A stretch of 18,011 nucleotides of DNA from positions 3,536-21,546 of the forward strand of contig MPNW01000852.1 of the NCBI GenBank assembly GCA_011800805.1, given 5' to 3'. This document shows, piece by piece, positions 9,674-18,011 of this stretch. The position numbers and the translations under genes are program-made. Positions within the stretch are counted from its first letter, which is position 1. Each line of letters opens with the position of its first letter. The notes under the pieces are model-generated. The model had not been told where the DNA came from. It did no database searches and saw nothing but the letters and a program-made list of their open reading frames with translations. The DNA comes from Hirudo medicinalis. Taxonomy: Eukaryota > Annelida > Clitellata > Hirudinida > Hirudinidae.

Positions 9674-9696
9674 AATAAATAAATAAATAAATAAAT
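9674..9696. repeat. (AATA)n tract
   Basis: A short tetranucleotide tract following about 170 bp of more balanced sequence. Such tails can mark the 3' end of a retroposed element, but I could not define an element here. Confidence 0.6.
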
Positions 9697-9941
9697 TCGT
9701 TTTGAAGATTTTAAATTTTATTTTAAATTCTGATAAAGCTGATCTTTTTTTTTTTCATTTATTTATTGAAAAGATTGGAAAATCCAAAGCAATTTGAGTT
9801 TGTGACGTGAACATCAGTTTTAGCGGCTTGCACGAGTTTGTCTTGGATGAGTGGATTTTGTGATTATTTTAGGATTTCATGTGATTATGTGGCTTGATGG
9901 AGAGATCAAAATACAATCAGAATAAAGCGATTTGTAGTCAT
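9697..9941. other. Spacer, no supported feature
   Basis: AT-rich DNA with T-runs around 9746-9756. No gene or repeat unit is seen. Confidence 0.45.
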
Positions 9942-10135
9942 AATTATAACAATTATATTATGTCGCAACTACAGTATTATAATTGTTATATAATAGAATT
10001 ACGATGTAATATAATAATAATAATTATCATTAAATTAATTTGGATAGTATAATAAAAATTAAAATTAAATTAATTGTGGTAACATAATTATATTTAAATT
10101 AATCACGATAATATAATAATAATTATAATTAATGT
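9942..10135. repeat. AT-rich island with a perfect 13-bp inverted repeat
   Basis: About 190 bp of almost pure A/T. TATAACAATTATA at 9945-9957 is the exact reverse complement of TATAATTGTTATA at 9978-9990, with a 20-bp gap. TAATTAATTT-like words recur at 10033-10110. Confidence 0.65.
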
Positions 10136-10426
10136 TATCGGAATTAAGTCATCCACTTCAGCTTCAATTTTCTATGTTCATTCACCTCGTGACATCGATC
10201 TGCTGATTTACTTCTGCTAAAACCAGCACAAATTTTTTTCTTCACTTGCATTTACTTGTATAATTGTATAATACAATAAGTTATGTATCTTCTGCATGCG
10301 TGGCCAAATTAGCGGCAACAGTGTTCCCTTTCGATAGGTCTTTGAGTGACCTTGGAGTTTTTTTAATGTCCAAACTCGAATTTTGGCTCATGTTTTCTGC
10401 ATGTGTAAGATGAACTCAAGAAATGA
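10136..10426. other. Spacer before an orphan coding-like fragment
   Basis: Mixed AT-rich DNA. No supported gene. Confidence 0.4.
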
Positions 10427-10609
10427 ACAAATGAAATAAATGAAAGGAATCTGAACTTCGCCCTTAACGTGAAGGATGAGGCTGTATTGCGGCAGTACCC
10501 AATGCATGACCGCGAATCCTTTGTGTCAGGAGCTGCCGCCATCCTTGCTGAATGCCTACGCAAGGTACTAGGCAGAGCCACTCTCCCTCCCGAATGGTCT
10601 AATGGTTAA
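10427..10609 (+). pseudogene. Orphan coding-like fragment of unknown family
   Basis: An open frame without a convincing start reads NLNFALNVKDEAVLRQY, then MHDRESFVSGAAAILAEC and LRKVLGRATLPPEW. Composition is less AT-rich than the flanks and residue use is protein-like. The frame enters the tRNA-like SINE head at 10588 and stops at TAA (10607-10609), so the insertion seems to have cut it. The opposite strand is also open over much of this stretch. I do not recognise the family; it could be a host exon or part of a mobile element. Confidence 0.35.
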
Positions 10610-10703
10610 GACTCCCCCCTCTCACGATGGCAGCACGGATTTGAATCCCGTTGCGAGATCACCGTCCTAATCATCCAGCTGTGCAGCGGAGGTTAATAAA
10701 CAA
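10588..10703 (+). mobile_element. tRNA-Glu-derived SINE, copy 1
   Basis: The first 71 bp resemble a tRNA-Glu: TCCC start, A-box-like TGGTCTAATGGTTAAGA, anticodon loop CTCTCAC (anticodon CTC) and B-box-like GGATTTGAATCC. The acceptor stem pairs at only five of seven positions, so it is a decayed tRNA-like head, not a functional tRNA. A short unrelated body follows (10659-10703), ending AATAAACAATTA before a CT tract. This is the layout of a SINE with an RNA polymerase III internal promoter. Confidence 0.65.
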
Positions 10704-10704
10704 T

Positions 10705-10705
<1 letters not shown>

Positions 10706-10744
<39 letters not shown>
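10706..10744. repeat. (CT)n microsatellite
   Basis: A CT dinucleotide tract with one TA interruption, directly after SINE copy 1 and before copy 2. It may have grown from a SINE tail. Confidence 0.9.
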
Positions 10745-10748
10745 TTGT

Positions 10749-10855
10749 TCCCGCATGGTTTAGCGGTCAAGGCCTCGCCTCTCAGGGTGGCAACTCGCTG
10801 TTCTGTATGAACTCTGACGTTTTATAAGATAGTTGCGTCATAAATAAACTGTAAA
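10749..10855 (+). mobile_element. tRNA-derived SINE, copy 2 (more decayed)
   Basis: It has the same head as copy 1: TCCCGCATGG, TTTAGCGGTCAAGG and a CCTCTCAGGG anticodon region, followed by a degenerate B-box area (TGTTCTGTATGAACTC). Its tail contains AATAAACTG, like the AATAAACAATTA of copy 1. Same orientation as copy 1. The right boundary is approximate. Confidence 0.5.
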
Positions 10856-11114
10856 TTATACATCAAGGTACTGAAGTTCAAGTACAAGTACAAGGTCCAT
10901 TTACGAATGCGATTAAAAGTACCTGAAATGGTCTTTAAAATTGTAAAATAAATCATCCCGCGCCATCTTTCAGTAGAAAAGTGTCGTCTGCTTGTCCGCT
11001 TGCTGTTACTTATGGTTATTCATAAAGCCAGAGCGATGATGAATTGAGACAATCCCTTCGCAAGACCTACTCGTCGTTTGTAAGACAACGAACAATTCTT
11101 TGAAGGTTTCAAGA
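10856..11114. other. Spacer, no supported feature
   Basis: Contains a small AAGTACAAGTACAAGG duplication near 10879. No gene is seen. Confidence 0.4.
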
Positions 11115-11490
11115 CTTTCGTGGAAGTAGGTTTCCTGATAGAGAAGCACACGAGAAGTAACTCTTGAAATGGGACTCTCAAAGTCATGTCGGTTTCCTAA
11201 ACAGTTTTGCGGGAAGCTGAGGTAATTCTACTAAAAAATAAATGTCTGTTGGTTGACTTGTTTTATGTTTAAATAAAATATAATTAATTAGAGCTTTGTA
11301 ATTGTTCGTTCATCTTTTGTTTAGTGGAATCATTCCTTGTGGTCGAAGTGTTTTCACTTTAATTTGGTTTTAACAGCAAATGATTGAAAGCATATTCTGA
11401 GTCTTTTTGAAGGTGTCACAAATTGACATTTCGTGACATTTCGTGACATTTTGGCACTGTTTAAAATGAATAACAAGTGAAGTGCTGCAA
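11115..11490 (+). repeat. Dispersed repeat, copy A
   Basis: It shares an ordered series of blocks with 15964-16340: TGATAGAGAAGCACA, an ACAGTTTTGC(G/A)GGAA block, an AATTGTTCGT(T/A)CAT block, a long block ending ATATTCTGAGTCT, and GGCACTGTT...AATAACAAGT. Both copies are on the plus strand. Copy A has an internal duplication of TTTCGTGACA near 11428-11450. No coding capacity is visible. The element class is unknown. Confidence 0.75.
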
Positions 11491-11614
11491 AATGCGATTC
11501 GTTCCTTAAGTTGCTATTGTTGTTCCTTCATCAATAAATATTCCACGAGCTACCAGGTAATTGTTTCCCTGTTACTCATGACTGAAAAACTCTTGCCTTA
11601 CAAGAAACTTTGGA

Positions 11615-12000
11615 TGATTCAATTGGCCTCCTCAATTCTTGAAAGCAAAAGAATAATCTCTACAAAAAATTCCTTACCGATAAAAAACTTCTTGAATTAC
11701 AGACCAATACCATTCCTTCTGTATTTTTCAAAATTCTGAGACCACCACGAATAACTGAACTACTTCGTTCCCAGTAAAATTCTCCGTCATCAACGAGAAC
11801 CAATTTGGCTTCCGTCAAAGCCACTCATCATACAAGCTATTTCACTCCTGCACTCCGAAATCTCCGATGCCTTGGTCGAGGACAACTTACAATTGGGGAT
11901 TTTTTGGATCTTGCCAAGGCATACTATCATTAATTGGATACTGTCATTAATACAAAATTAATACAAAAACATCAATCACTTAGTATTGCTCTTCCATATA
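11615..12000 (+). pseudogene. Non-LTR retrotransposon reverse transcriptase relic
   Basis: Pieces of a LINE reverse transcriptase appear in order but in changing frames. NYRPIPFLLYFSKF is near 11693-11737 (family motif NYRPIS.LP.FSK). ENQFGFRQSHSS is near 11790-11830 (ENQFGFR.GHST). SEISDALVEDN and then FLDLAKAYYH are near 11855-11930 (F.DL.KAFD). A DTVIN...LIQK stretch continues to about 11990. This order fits Jockey/CR1-like elements. Frameshifts, a stop, and AYYH in place of the usual AFDT show it is dead. The missing parts include the YxDD catalytic box. Confidence 0.75.
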
Positions 12001-12087
12001 TCATTTGTCACAGGAAGCCACCATGAAACAGGACAACGAAAACACAGGCGCCCCAGACGCAATGAACATGGCGCCTTACAAATTAAC

Positions 12088-12089
<2 letters not shown>

Positions 12090-12129
<40 letters not shown>

Positions 12130-12183
12130 TATTATTATTATTACTATTATTATTATTATTACTATTATTATTATTATTATCAT
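12090..12183. repeat. (TTA)n microsatellite
   Basis: A TTA array with regular ACT interruptions, following the reverse transcriptase relic by about 90 bp. Poly-Tyr and poly-Ile frames here are artefacts. Confidence 0.92.
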
Positions 12184-13935
12184 CTTAAATACTGAAACGT
12201 AATCTGGGTATCAACGTAATCATTCCAGTATCCATAAAAGTATTCTTAAAATAAATTTCTACACGTTGCACTGTGCTTACCTTACAATACTCACTCACGG
12301 AGCCTATTTTTAAACAATTTAAATTTAATTTAGGATATTCAATTCATTCAGCGTGCCATCAACATGTGCTACCTGTAGGATTCACCTTTATCACATTTTT
12401 GTATCACATTTTCAAACTTATTTATGCAACTATAACTATAACACGGCAAAAGTTTTTGATAATGAATTCAATAAATTCATTAATTGTATTAAAGCTAGTG
12501 CTTTAAATCGGTGATTTTGAATTCCAAACGAAAATCAATTGATTGAAAATAAGCTGCTTCATTTGATGCGAGCCTTGTCCTCGTGAGTTCTTTGTTATTT
12601 ACTTAATTTCAGAAACATATTTTGTCACTTTCAGCTTCTGCTCAGGCTTTAAACGACTTCTTTATGGACTTAAATCAACTTTCATGTTGATAAATGATTG
12701 AATGTTGATAAAAATCGTCTGCTCAAATTTATAAGTTAAGTCAAAAGCTGTGAGAAGAGCAAAACGAATTTTTTTAAACAGACGAATGTTTCAGGGAGAG
12801 ACCTCCAGCAGCTGATTCTTCCAAACAATTTCCTTCTAGAGTTTTCCGAGTTACCACAAATTTTGCTGTCCATAATTCTGATGTTTTACATTCAACATGT
12901 TACATTACAAAATCATCAATATCCATCCATCCATCCATCCGAAAAAGGTCGAGATCTAATTGGGTGATCAAGCATGTCCGGTTTGATAAAGTTCGACATT
13001 ATGGGGTCATGATCTTGAACTTTCTGAGTGTTGTAATGTCACTGTACTTAGGATTCTCACCTATCTTCACTATGAAATGATCAGCATGAGCTTTCACGTT
13101 TGGAAAGTAATTGAATGTTTTGGTATCGATATCACGGCTTTTTGATATTATAGCCATTGGAAATTATTTATTATGTTTCCAACAAAAATTATTTTTTATT
13201 AAAAACAATTGTTAATCTTTTTTTTTTAAATTCTTTTAACGGTTAAAACGTTGGCGAGGAGGTTTTTTTTCTTTTTTTTTTGGTTATCTTCGGCATAAAA
13301 AATGGTCTGACACAGGTGCCATATGTTGCCGAGCCCTGACGTGATCGCCACATGCTGCTTGTTCTACTTGATCATCTATTTTCAAAACCATCCGTGTATT
13401 CGTGTAACTGCGTTCATCTCAAAATTACAAACGTGTTTTTGTTAAATCCAATGTCAAACGTTGCTCAATTCTTTGCCTGGGACCGAGAATACGTGCTAGG
13501 ATTTCACAAGTTGTTACCGATCAGCCAAACTTGTGTGCTTTCAAAAGTCCACACAATCCAAACAAGTCCAAACAGCTCATCATCGACTCAACACTGTTTT
13601 TAACAATTAATTTAATTTAACTGTGTTCAATTCCATAACATTTATTTCACTCATGTGAACGAAATAATCAGGATTAATTTTTAACTGGAGTCAGGAGCAA
13701 AGAATGCAATGATTTTAAAGAATGGATTTTTTTTTACCTTAGAATAATTAGAATTAAGTAAATAGTACTAATTAACTGAAGATGGTAATTTAAATATTTT
13801 AAAATGAAATATGAACTCAATTATTTCTCAATCTGCAATTTTTGTTAGACTTGAATCAATGAATGGATGTGTTATTAAAACTTAACGTGCTAAAACGATT
13901 TCCTTTAAATCTAAAAATTGCAAATTTCATTTCAG
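12184..13935. other. Gene-free region upstream of the glycosyltransferase exon
   Basis: AT-rich DNA with an (ATCC)5 tract at 12921-12940 and T-runs at about 13219-13281. The first exon and promoter of the glycosyltransferase gene must lie here or further upstream, but I could not identify them. A frame from 13352 (83 residues, hydrophobic start) has no recognised similarity. Confidence 0.45.
12921..12940. repeat. (ATCC)5 tetranucleotide repeat
   Basis: Five perfect ATCC units, isolated in non-repetitive sequence. Confidence 0.85.
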
Positions 13936-15319
13936 AATCATCTCTTTAGTGATCCTTGCCATAGTCTGCACCTTTGCAGGACATCAGAGACTTTTGTATG
14001 GCAGTGTTCGCCGCTCCACAAACCGAGAATTAACACGAATCATTGAATTTGCAAAAGGTTTAATAGAAAACAACACACTCCATTGTCATAACGTTAACAT
14101 GCCCGATGCGAAAGACATCAAGTTCTCTCAGAACCGCTGGCAAACCGAAGTATCCTCCAAGGGAAGGGTCTACTTGTATTCGGCCATTTTCGATGACAGA
14201 CCGCTGGCTGGATCGCATTTCGTTCGTATCAACTTGATGGCTACCACCTACGCCAACATGACTATGTTCTGCCACTTTTGGTACGAAGGTTACCCTAACC
14301 AGGCCTACGTTGAGCAGGGAATTTTAAATAGAACTGGAAAAAATTCAGGTGAATTTAAAGAGGGAGAGTTTCTGGAATACATCTTGTCATGCCCTGTTCC
14401 TGTCTCAAGCCATCTTCCAAAATTCGTATCAGTCAGCGAGGAAAATGCCTGCAAGCCATTAACTACATTACTACCGGTAATACACGAGAATCACAAAGCT
14501 CCTCCCATAGAATTTGGACTCTGTGTCGTCAACGGCCATGGACCCTTCACTCCTCAGGAGATGGTCGAATGGTTTGAGTTCTACCGTTTAATGGGGGTGA
14601 AAGAATTTAACCTTTACAACACCAGCTACCGGGATGTCGATGCCGTTTTAGATTATTATATCAGAAATAAAATCTTGGTTCTTGATCAGATTCCTCATCC
14701 TCTTGGACCAGATGGTGGGTTGCTCGAATATTCCGTCAAGAAGATCAGAAATCTTCGTATAACTTGTCTGAACGACTGCATGCTGAGGAACATGCACAGA
14801 TATCGATATCTAGTCGTTGTCGATCACGACGAATTCATCGTCCCGAGAGGAAACATCACCAACTTCCATGACTTGATCAAGGAATCTCTGGCAGCCATAG
14901 ATGCTAAGGAGGAAGTCATGTCAATTGGTTTTCAAAATACCTACTTCTTCAAGTCCTTTCCGCCCGATCTTTACAAACCTCAGCATATGAAAACACTTCG
15001 ATTTCGACATCGGACAAAACCCCTGGCACCTTATACGTCTTCAAAATCGATTTTAAAGCCTGATTTTTGTTTCAATCTCATGAACCACTATTGCAACAAA
15101 CTCCTCCCTTTGTACAGCGGTAAAGTCTCCTACTTTTGTCCAAACCGTTTGGCCATGAGCCATCATTATCGTTTCTGTGGCAAATTCATGAGGACGCCCA
15201 GTTGTAGCCGACTTCATGGCGAGAAGATAGCCGACGATGTCATGCTCAAGTTTGAACAGCCATTCGTAACTAATGTAGAAAATATTCTGTTTCAATTAAA
15301 TGTTCCTTTTGAGACGTGA
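13936..15319 (+). CDS. Glycosyltransferase family 92 (DUF23) protein, main exon, 5' partial
   Basis: The exon follows an acceptor (TTTCATTTCAG ending 13935) and begins with the last base of a split codon. The first residues, IISLVILAIVCTFAG, form a membrane segment expected of a type II Golgi signal anchor. The cytoplasmic tail and start codon must therefore be on an upstream exon; a GTG at 13949 is not the start. The remaining 460 residues hold a stem and lumenal domain and, from about 14508, a GT92 domain: GLCVVNGHGPFT, EMVEWFEFYRLMGVKEFNLYN, then VVDHDEFIVP, whose DHD at 14822-14830 is the likely metal-binding DxD. Family members such as C. elegans GALT-1 add beta-1,4-galactose to fucose on N-glycan cores; the substrate here is not known. 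The TGA at 15317-15319 follows a domain of normal length. Confidence 0.87.
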
Positions 15320-15328
15320 TTGCAACTG

Positions 15329-15334
15329 AATAAA
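15329..15334 (+). terminator. Polyadenylation signal AATAAA of the glycosyltransferase gene
   Basis: AATAAA begins ten bases after the stop codon, implying a very short 3' UTR. Confidence 0.6.
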
Positions 15335-15869
15335 ATTTTCATGTACTAAATGTAGTTATAAAATTATTTTAGTTACTTTTAAAAATTCTCTCAATAACAA
15401 TATTTTTCAATACTTACAAGTTATGCAAAATTCGTGTGCCATAAAAATGTATAATCATGTGCAGGTAATGGCTTGGCACTCATTCTCGCCCGATTCAGTG
15501 TTTAGAAATTTTGTGGAGTTGAACGAAATTGAATTAACGAAACATGAAAACAATTTCTCAACTGATTTTTGAAAAATACTAAATAAAAATTGTGTGCAAC
15601 ATTGAAATAACGATGTCATCAGAACATCATCCGTAGTAAGGATGCAACACCTACCAATGAAAAATCAACTTCCATCTTGTCCCTCCGATATTCTTTATCT
15701 GTTATTTGATAAAAAAATCTTATAAAAACACACATAGCGCAGTATTCTTTAATTGGTTAATTTGCTTTTCTTATAATTGACGGTGAAAATTACTAATAAT
15801 TTGTCAACGATGGTCAGTCCGACAGCGGAAGATTATGCTTCCCCTTTAGGCTGACCCTTGAAAAAGCTG
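15335..15869. other. Spacer after the glycosyltransferase gene
   Basis: AT-rich DNA without a supported gene or clear repeat. Confidence 0.45.
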
Positions 15870-16340
15870 AGACTCCCAGCAGAAGTGATCTATGGAAAGT
15901 GAAAGAATGAATGACAAGTTCTAATATACTTTCAGGTTTTATATACTTGAATTTTTTTCTTTATGGAAGTAGTTTCATGGTGTCATGATAGAGAAGCACA
16001 ACATTACAAGAGTAATTTTGTGAGCTTGTGAAATTTTAAAAGTTAGGTCGGTTGCTGTAACAGTTTTGCAGGAAAAGTTAATTTTCAACACTCATGTGTT
16101 GAGTAATGCTGCTAACAAAATCTTTTTTTTGTCGAAATAAAAAATAAATAATTAAAAATTGCTTTATAATTGTTCGTACATTTTTTTGCTTGGTAGAATC
16201 ACTTGAATTTGGTTTTAGCAGCAAATAATTGAAAAAAATATTCTGAGTCTAAGAAGGTCACAAATTAACATTTCCTGACGTCTGGCACTGTTCAAGACGA
16301 ATAACAAGTCATTGCAAGTGCCGGTTCTTTCCTTACCTCC
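15870..16340 (+). repeat. Dispersed repeat, copy B (longest)
   Basis: The right part (15964-16340) matches copy A in ordered blocks. The left part (15870-15955) matches copy C at 17306-17400: AGACTCCC(A/G)GCAGA, then ATCTAT(G/T)GAAAGTGAAAGAA(T/C)GAATGACAAG. Copy B thus links the other two into one family at least 470 bp long. No reading frame is seen. Confidence 0.75.
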
Positions 16341-16735
16341 TTGCTTCGTGGTAATGCAATTGGCACTTGAAATTTTAAAAATAATTCATGACTAAATTCA
16401 TTTTCAAATAATTTAATTCAATCTGGATTCTTTTTAGTAACTTTCTTCTATTTTCTAAATTTAGATGCTATTATTTTTTTAAATATTATTATTTATTAAT
16501 ATTTGGCGAACAAAAACCGTATAATAATTATCAATTAATGTCACTATTTAGCATTCACTCCCAGCAAGTTTATTGGCGGGAAATTACAATAAATATTTCA
16601 TTATTGTCATTTAATGTTTTATTTACTGCTTATTTAAATACTTCCTGGAAGTCCTTGTTTAATCTCGATTTGACAACATTCACGTCTAATAACATTCAGT
16701 TTGTCATTCTGTCTGAAATAATCAAATTTTTTTTG
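16341..16735. other. AT-rich spacer
   Basis: No supported feature. A frame from 16538 overlaps the coding-like relic that follows but its first part is not protein-like. Confidence 0.4.
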
Positions 16736-17256
16736 GAAGATGGAGGGAGATGTGCCAGTGCTGAAAGAGAGGTTCGCGAGTTTAGAGAGAATTGGAGATA
16801 GGATTAGAGCTTATTTCTTGAGCAGAGGAGTGGGGAGGATGACTTGTTGGGCAGTGAGCAACTGACCTTGAGAACCTCTTCCGACACAGGTTGGAGGACT
16901 GAGATTGGGCTGCCATTAAAGGAAGAGGCGACGTCTCAACCATTAGATCCATTTGCAGGAGATTAGACCTGATTTAGTGTCTGAGGACATTCCAAGTGCC
17001 TGATTATTCTTTTAGTGGACAACTTTCGACTATCGAGCAGCTTCATTTGGAACAGGTATTGATTAAGATGGCATCTTCCAAGCCGGAGGCTGGAATAAGT
17101 ACCTCTTTCGTCTTAGCATTGGAAGCTCCTGATCGATACCTGTTTTTGAATCTCCTGATGATGACTGCCAGAGGAGCAATCCCACATTCTCTGCCAGTCT
17201 TTGGTCAAATACAATTTGTTGATCTCGCTTATCTTGACTCAAGCCAGCAGCTTTAG
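16736..17256 (+). pseudogene. Degraded coding-like stretch of unknown family
   Basis: Protein-like segments follow one another in shifting frames with stops. First is MEGDVPVLKERFASLERIGD (16739 on). Then about 16872-17256 in one frame reads NLFRHRLED, stop, DWAAIKGRGDVSTIRSICRR, stop, and an open 88-residue end with LSTIEQLHLEQVLIKMASSK and APDRYLFLNLLMMTARG. The sequence is less AT-rich than its flanks. It stops about 50 bp before dispersed repeat copy C. I do not recognise the family. It may be the 3' end of a mobile element coding region whose non-coding tail is the dispersed repeat; a host pseudogene is the alternative. Confidence 0.4.
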
Positions 17257-17305
17257 TGATTATTCTAGGAATCTTGTCAAGTATTTCAAAATCCTTCTAC
17301 AAACA

Positions 17306-17400
17306 GAGACTCCCGGCAGACGTAGAAGTAATCTATTGAAAGTGAAAGAACGAATGACAAGAAATTCTTATTTACTTTTAAGTTTAATATCACATATTAT
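17306..17400 (+). repeat. Dispersed repeat, copy C (partial)
   Basis: It matches the left 85 bp of copy B with a six-base insertion near 17322 and scattered substitutions. Similarity ends at about 17400. Confidence 0.7.
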
Positions 17401-17592
17401 GTGACAATCTTCTGCTAATTACTGCCTCTTTTGATTTTCCAAGTGCTTTTTTTGATCCTTTGTTGCTTCTGAAACTTTGATTCTTTGTTTGCTTGGTTAC
17501 TTTTCTCCTTCATCTGATGATGACACTCATAAGCCACCCGAAGGGACCATACATCCTGCTAATTGGGCCGCCAAAATGGAAGCTACATAACT

Positions 17593-17670
17593 TATATTAT
17601 TATTATTATTATTATTTATTATTATTATTATCATTATTATTATTATTATTTATTATTATCATTGTTATTA

Positions 17671-17701
<31 letters not shown>
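17593..17701. repeat. (TTA)n microsatellite
   Basis: An interrupted ATT/TTA array, the same motif and strand sense as 12090-12183. Confidence 0.92.
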
Positions 17702-17704
<3 letters not shown>

Positions 17705-17856
17705 TGTTCAATTATAAATTGTTCCAAAATCTTTTCATTGCACGTTTATTCTTTTATATTCATTAAAATTTAATTTATGGAAATCCTAGAAGCGATTCTC
17801 TTCGACAATAACATGAGTGCTCGTAATTCCCGCGGGAGTTAATTGTTTCCTGGATG

Positions 17857-17867
17857 CTGACGATGAC

Positions 17868-17920
<53 letters not shown>

Positions 17921-17957
17921 CGATGATCGATGATGATGATGATGATGATGATGATGC

Positions 17958-17989
<32 letters not shown>

Positions 17990-18000
17990 ATGATGAGATG
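17857..18000. repeat. Compound (GAT)n-(CTG)8 microsatellite
   Basis: GAT/ATG units with a few GAC variants run almost to the window edge. They are interrupted by a pure (CTG)8 block at 17957-17980. Confidence 0.93.
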
Positions 18001-18011
18001 ATGATACAACT

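Noticed and set aside
10588..10658. Functional tRNA-Glu(CTC) gene
   Set aside because: The acceptor stem has two mismatches in seven, and the A and B boxes are degenerate. A second decayed copy nearby and a SINE-like tail point to a SINE head.
12005..12202. Frame beginning MSQEATMKQDNENTG
   Set aside because: It runs into the TTA array and ends shortly after it; the non-repeat part is short and unrecognised.
13352..13603. Possible secreted protein with a hydrophobic start (MLLVLLDHLF)
   Set aside because: It has no cleavage-site pattern, domain, or splice or promoter support, and chance frames of this length are expected.
13949..13951. GTG as the start codon of the glycosyltransferase
   Set aside because: Animal genes very rarely start at GTG; the frame stays open to the acceptor at 13936 and the membrane segment begins before this codon.
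1..18011. CRISPR array, bacterial operon or phage system
   Set aside because: There are no spaced direct repeats of the right kind. The genes are spliced animal genes with polyA signals.

Overview
The window looks like AT-rich nuclear DNA from an invertebrate animal. It has spliced genes with short GT-AG introns (232 to 549 bp), typical metazoan protein families, AATAAA polyadenylation signals, many ATT/AAT microsatellites, tRNA-derived SINE heads and a decayed LINE. I see nothing bacterial or viral and cannot name the species.

Left part (1-8350): a UBE2K-type ubiquitin-conjugating enzyme (E2) lies on the minus strand (1241-1822). A broken duplicate of its C-terminal UBA region lies just downstream (602-763). 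About 1.65 kb away, in divergent orientation, is a TRIM2/TRIM3-type E3 ligase gene. I rebuilt it as four coding exons (3475-3804, 4354-6633, 6866-7198, 7573-7725), all joined in phase 0. The 1031-residue product has RING, B-box, coiled coil, filamin repeat and six NHL repeats. An E2 and an E3 of the same pathway therefore sit head to head. The DNA between them holds a TATA/AATAAA/primer-site-like arrangement that may be an old LTR.

Middle part (8350-13935): mostly repeats. It has two AAT-rich arrays, a region of mixed composition with a short GC hairpin and an (AATA)n tract, an AT-rich island, an orphan coding-like fragment cut by a tRNA-Glu-like SINE head, a second SINE head after a CT tract, the first long copy of a dispersed repeat, a frameshifted non-LTR reverse transcriptase relic, and a TTA array.

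Right part (13936-18011): the main exon of a Golgi-type family 92 glycosyltransferase on the plus strand. It starts in a signal-anchor segment, so its first exon lies upstream and was not found. After its polyA signal come a second long copy and a third partial copy of the dispersed repeat, a degraded coding-like stretch that adjoins the third copy, another TTA array and a compound GAT/CTG microsatellite at the edge.

The E2 and the TRIM protein both serve ubiquitin transfer, but nothing here shows that they work as a pair. The glycosyltransferase is functionally unrelated.
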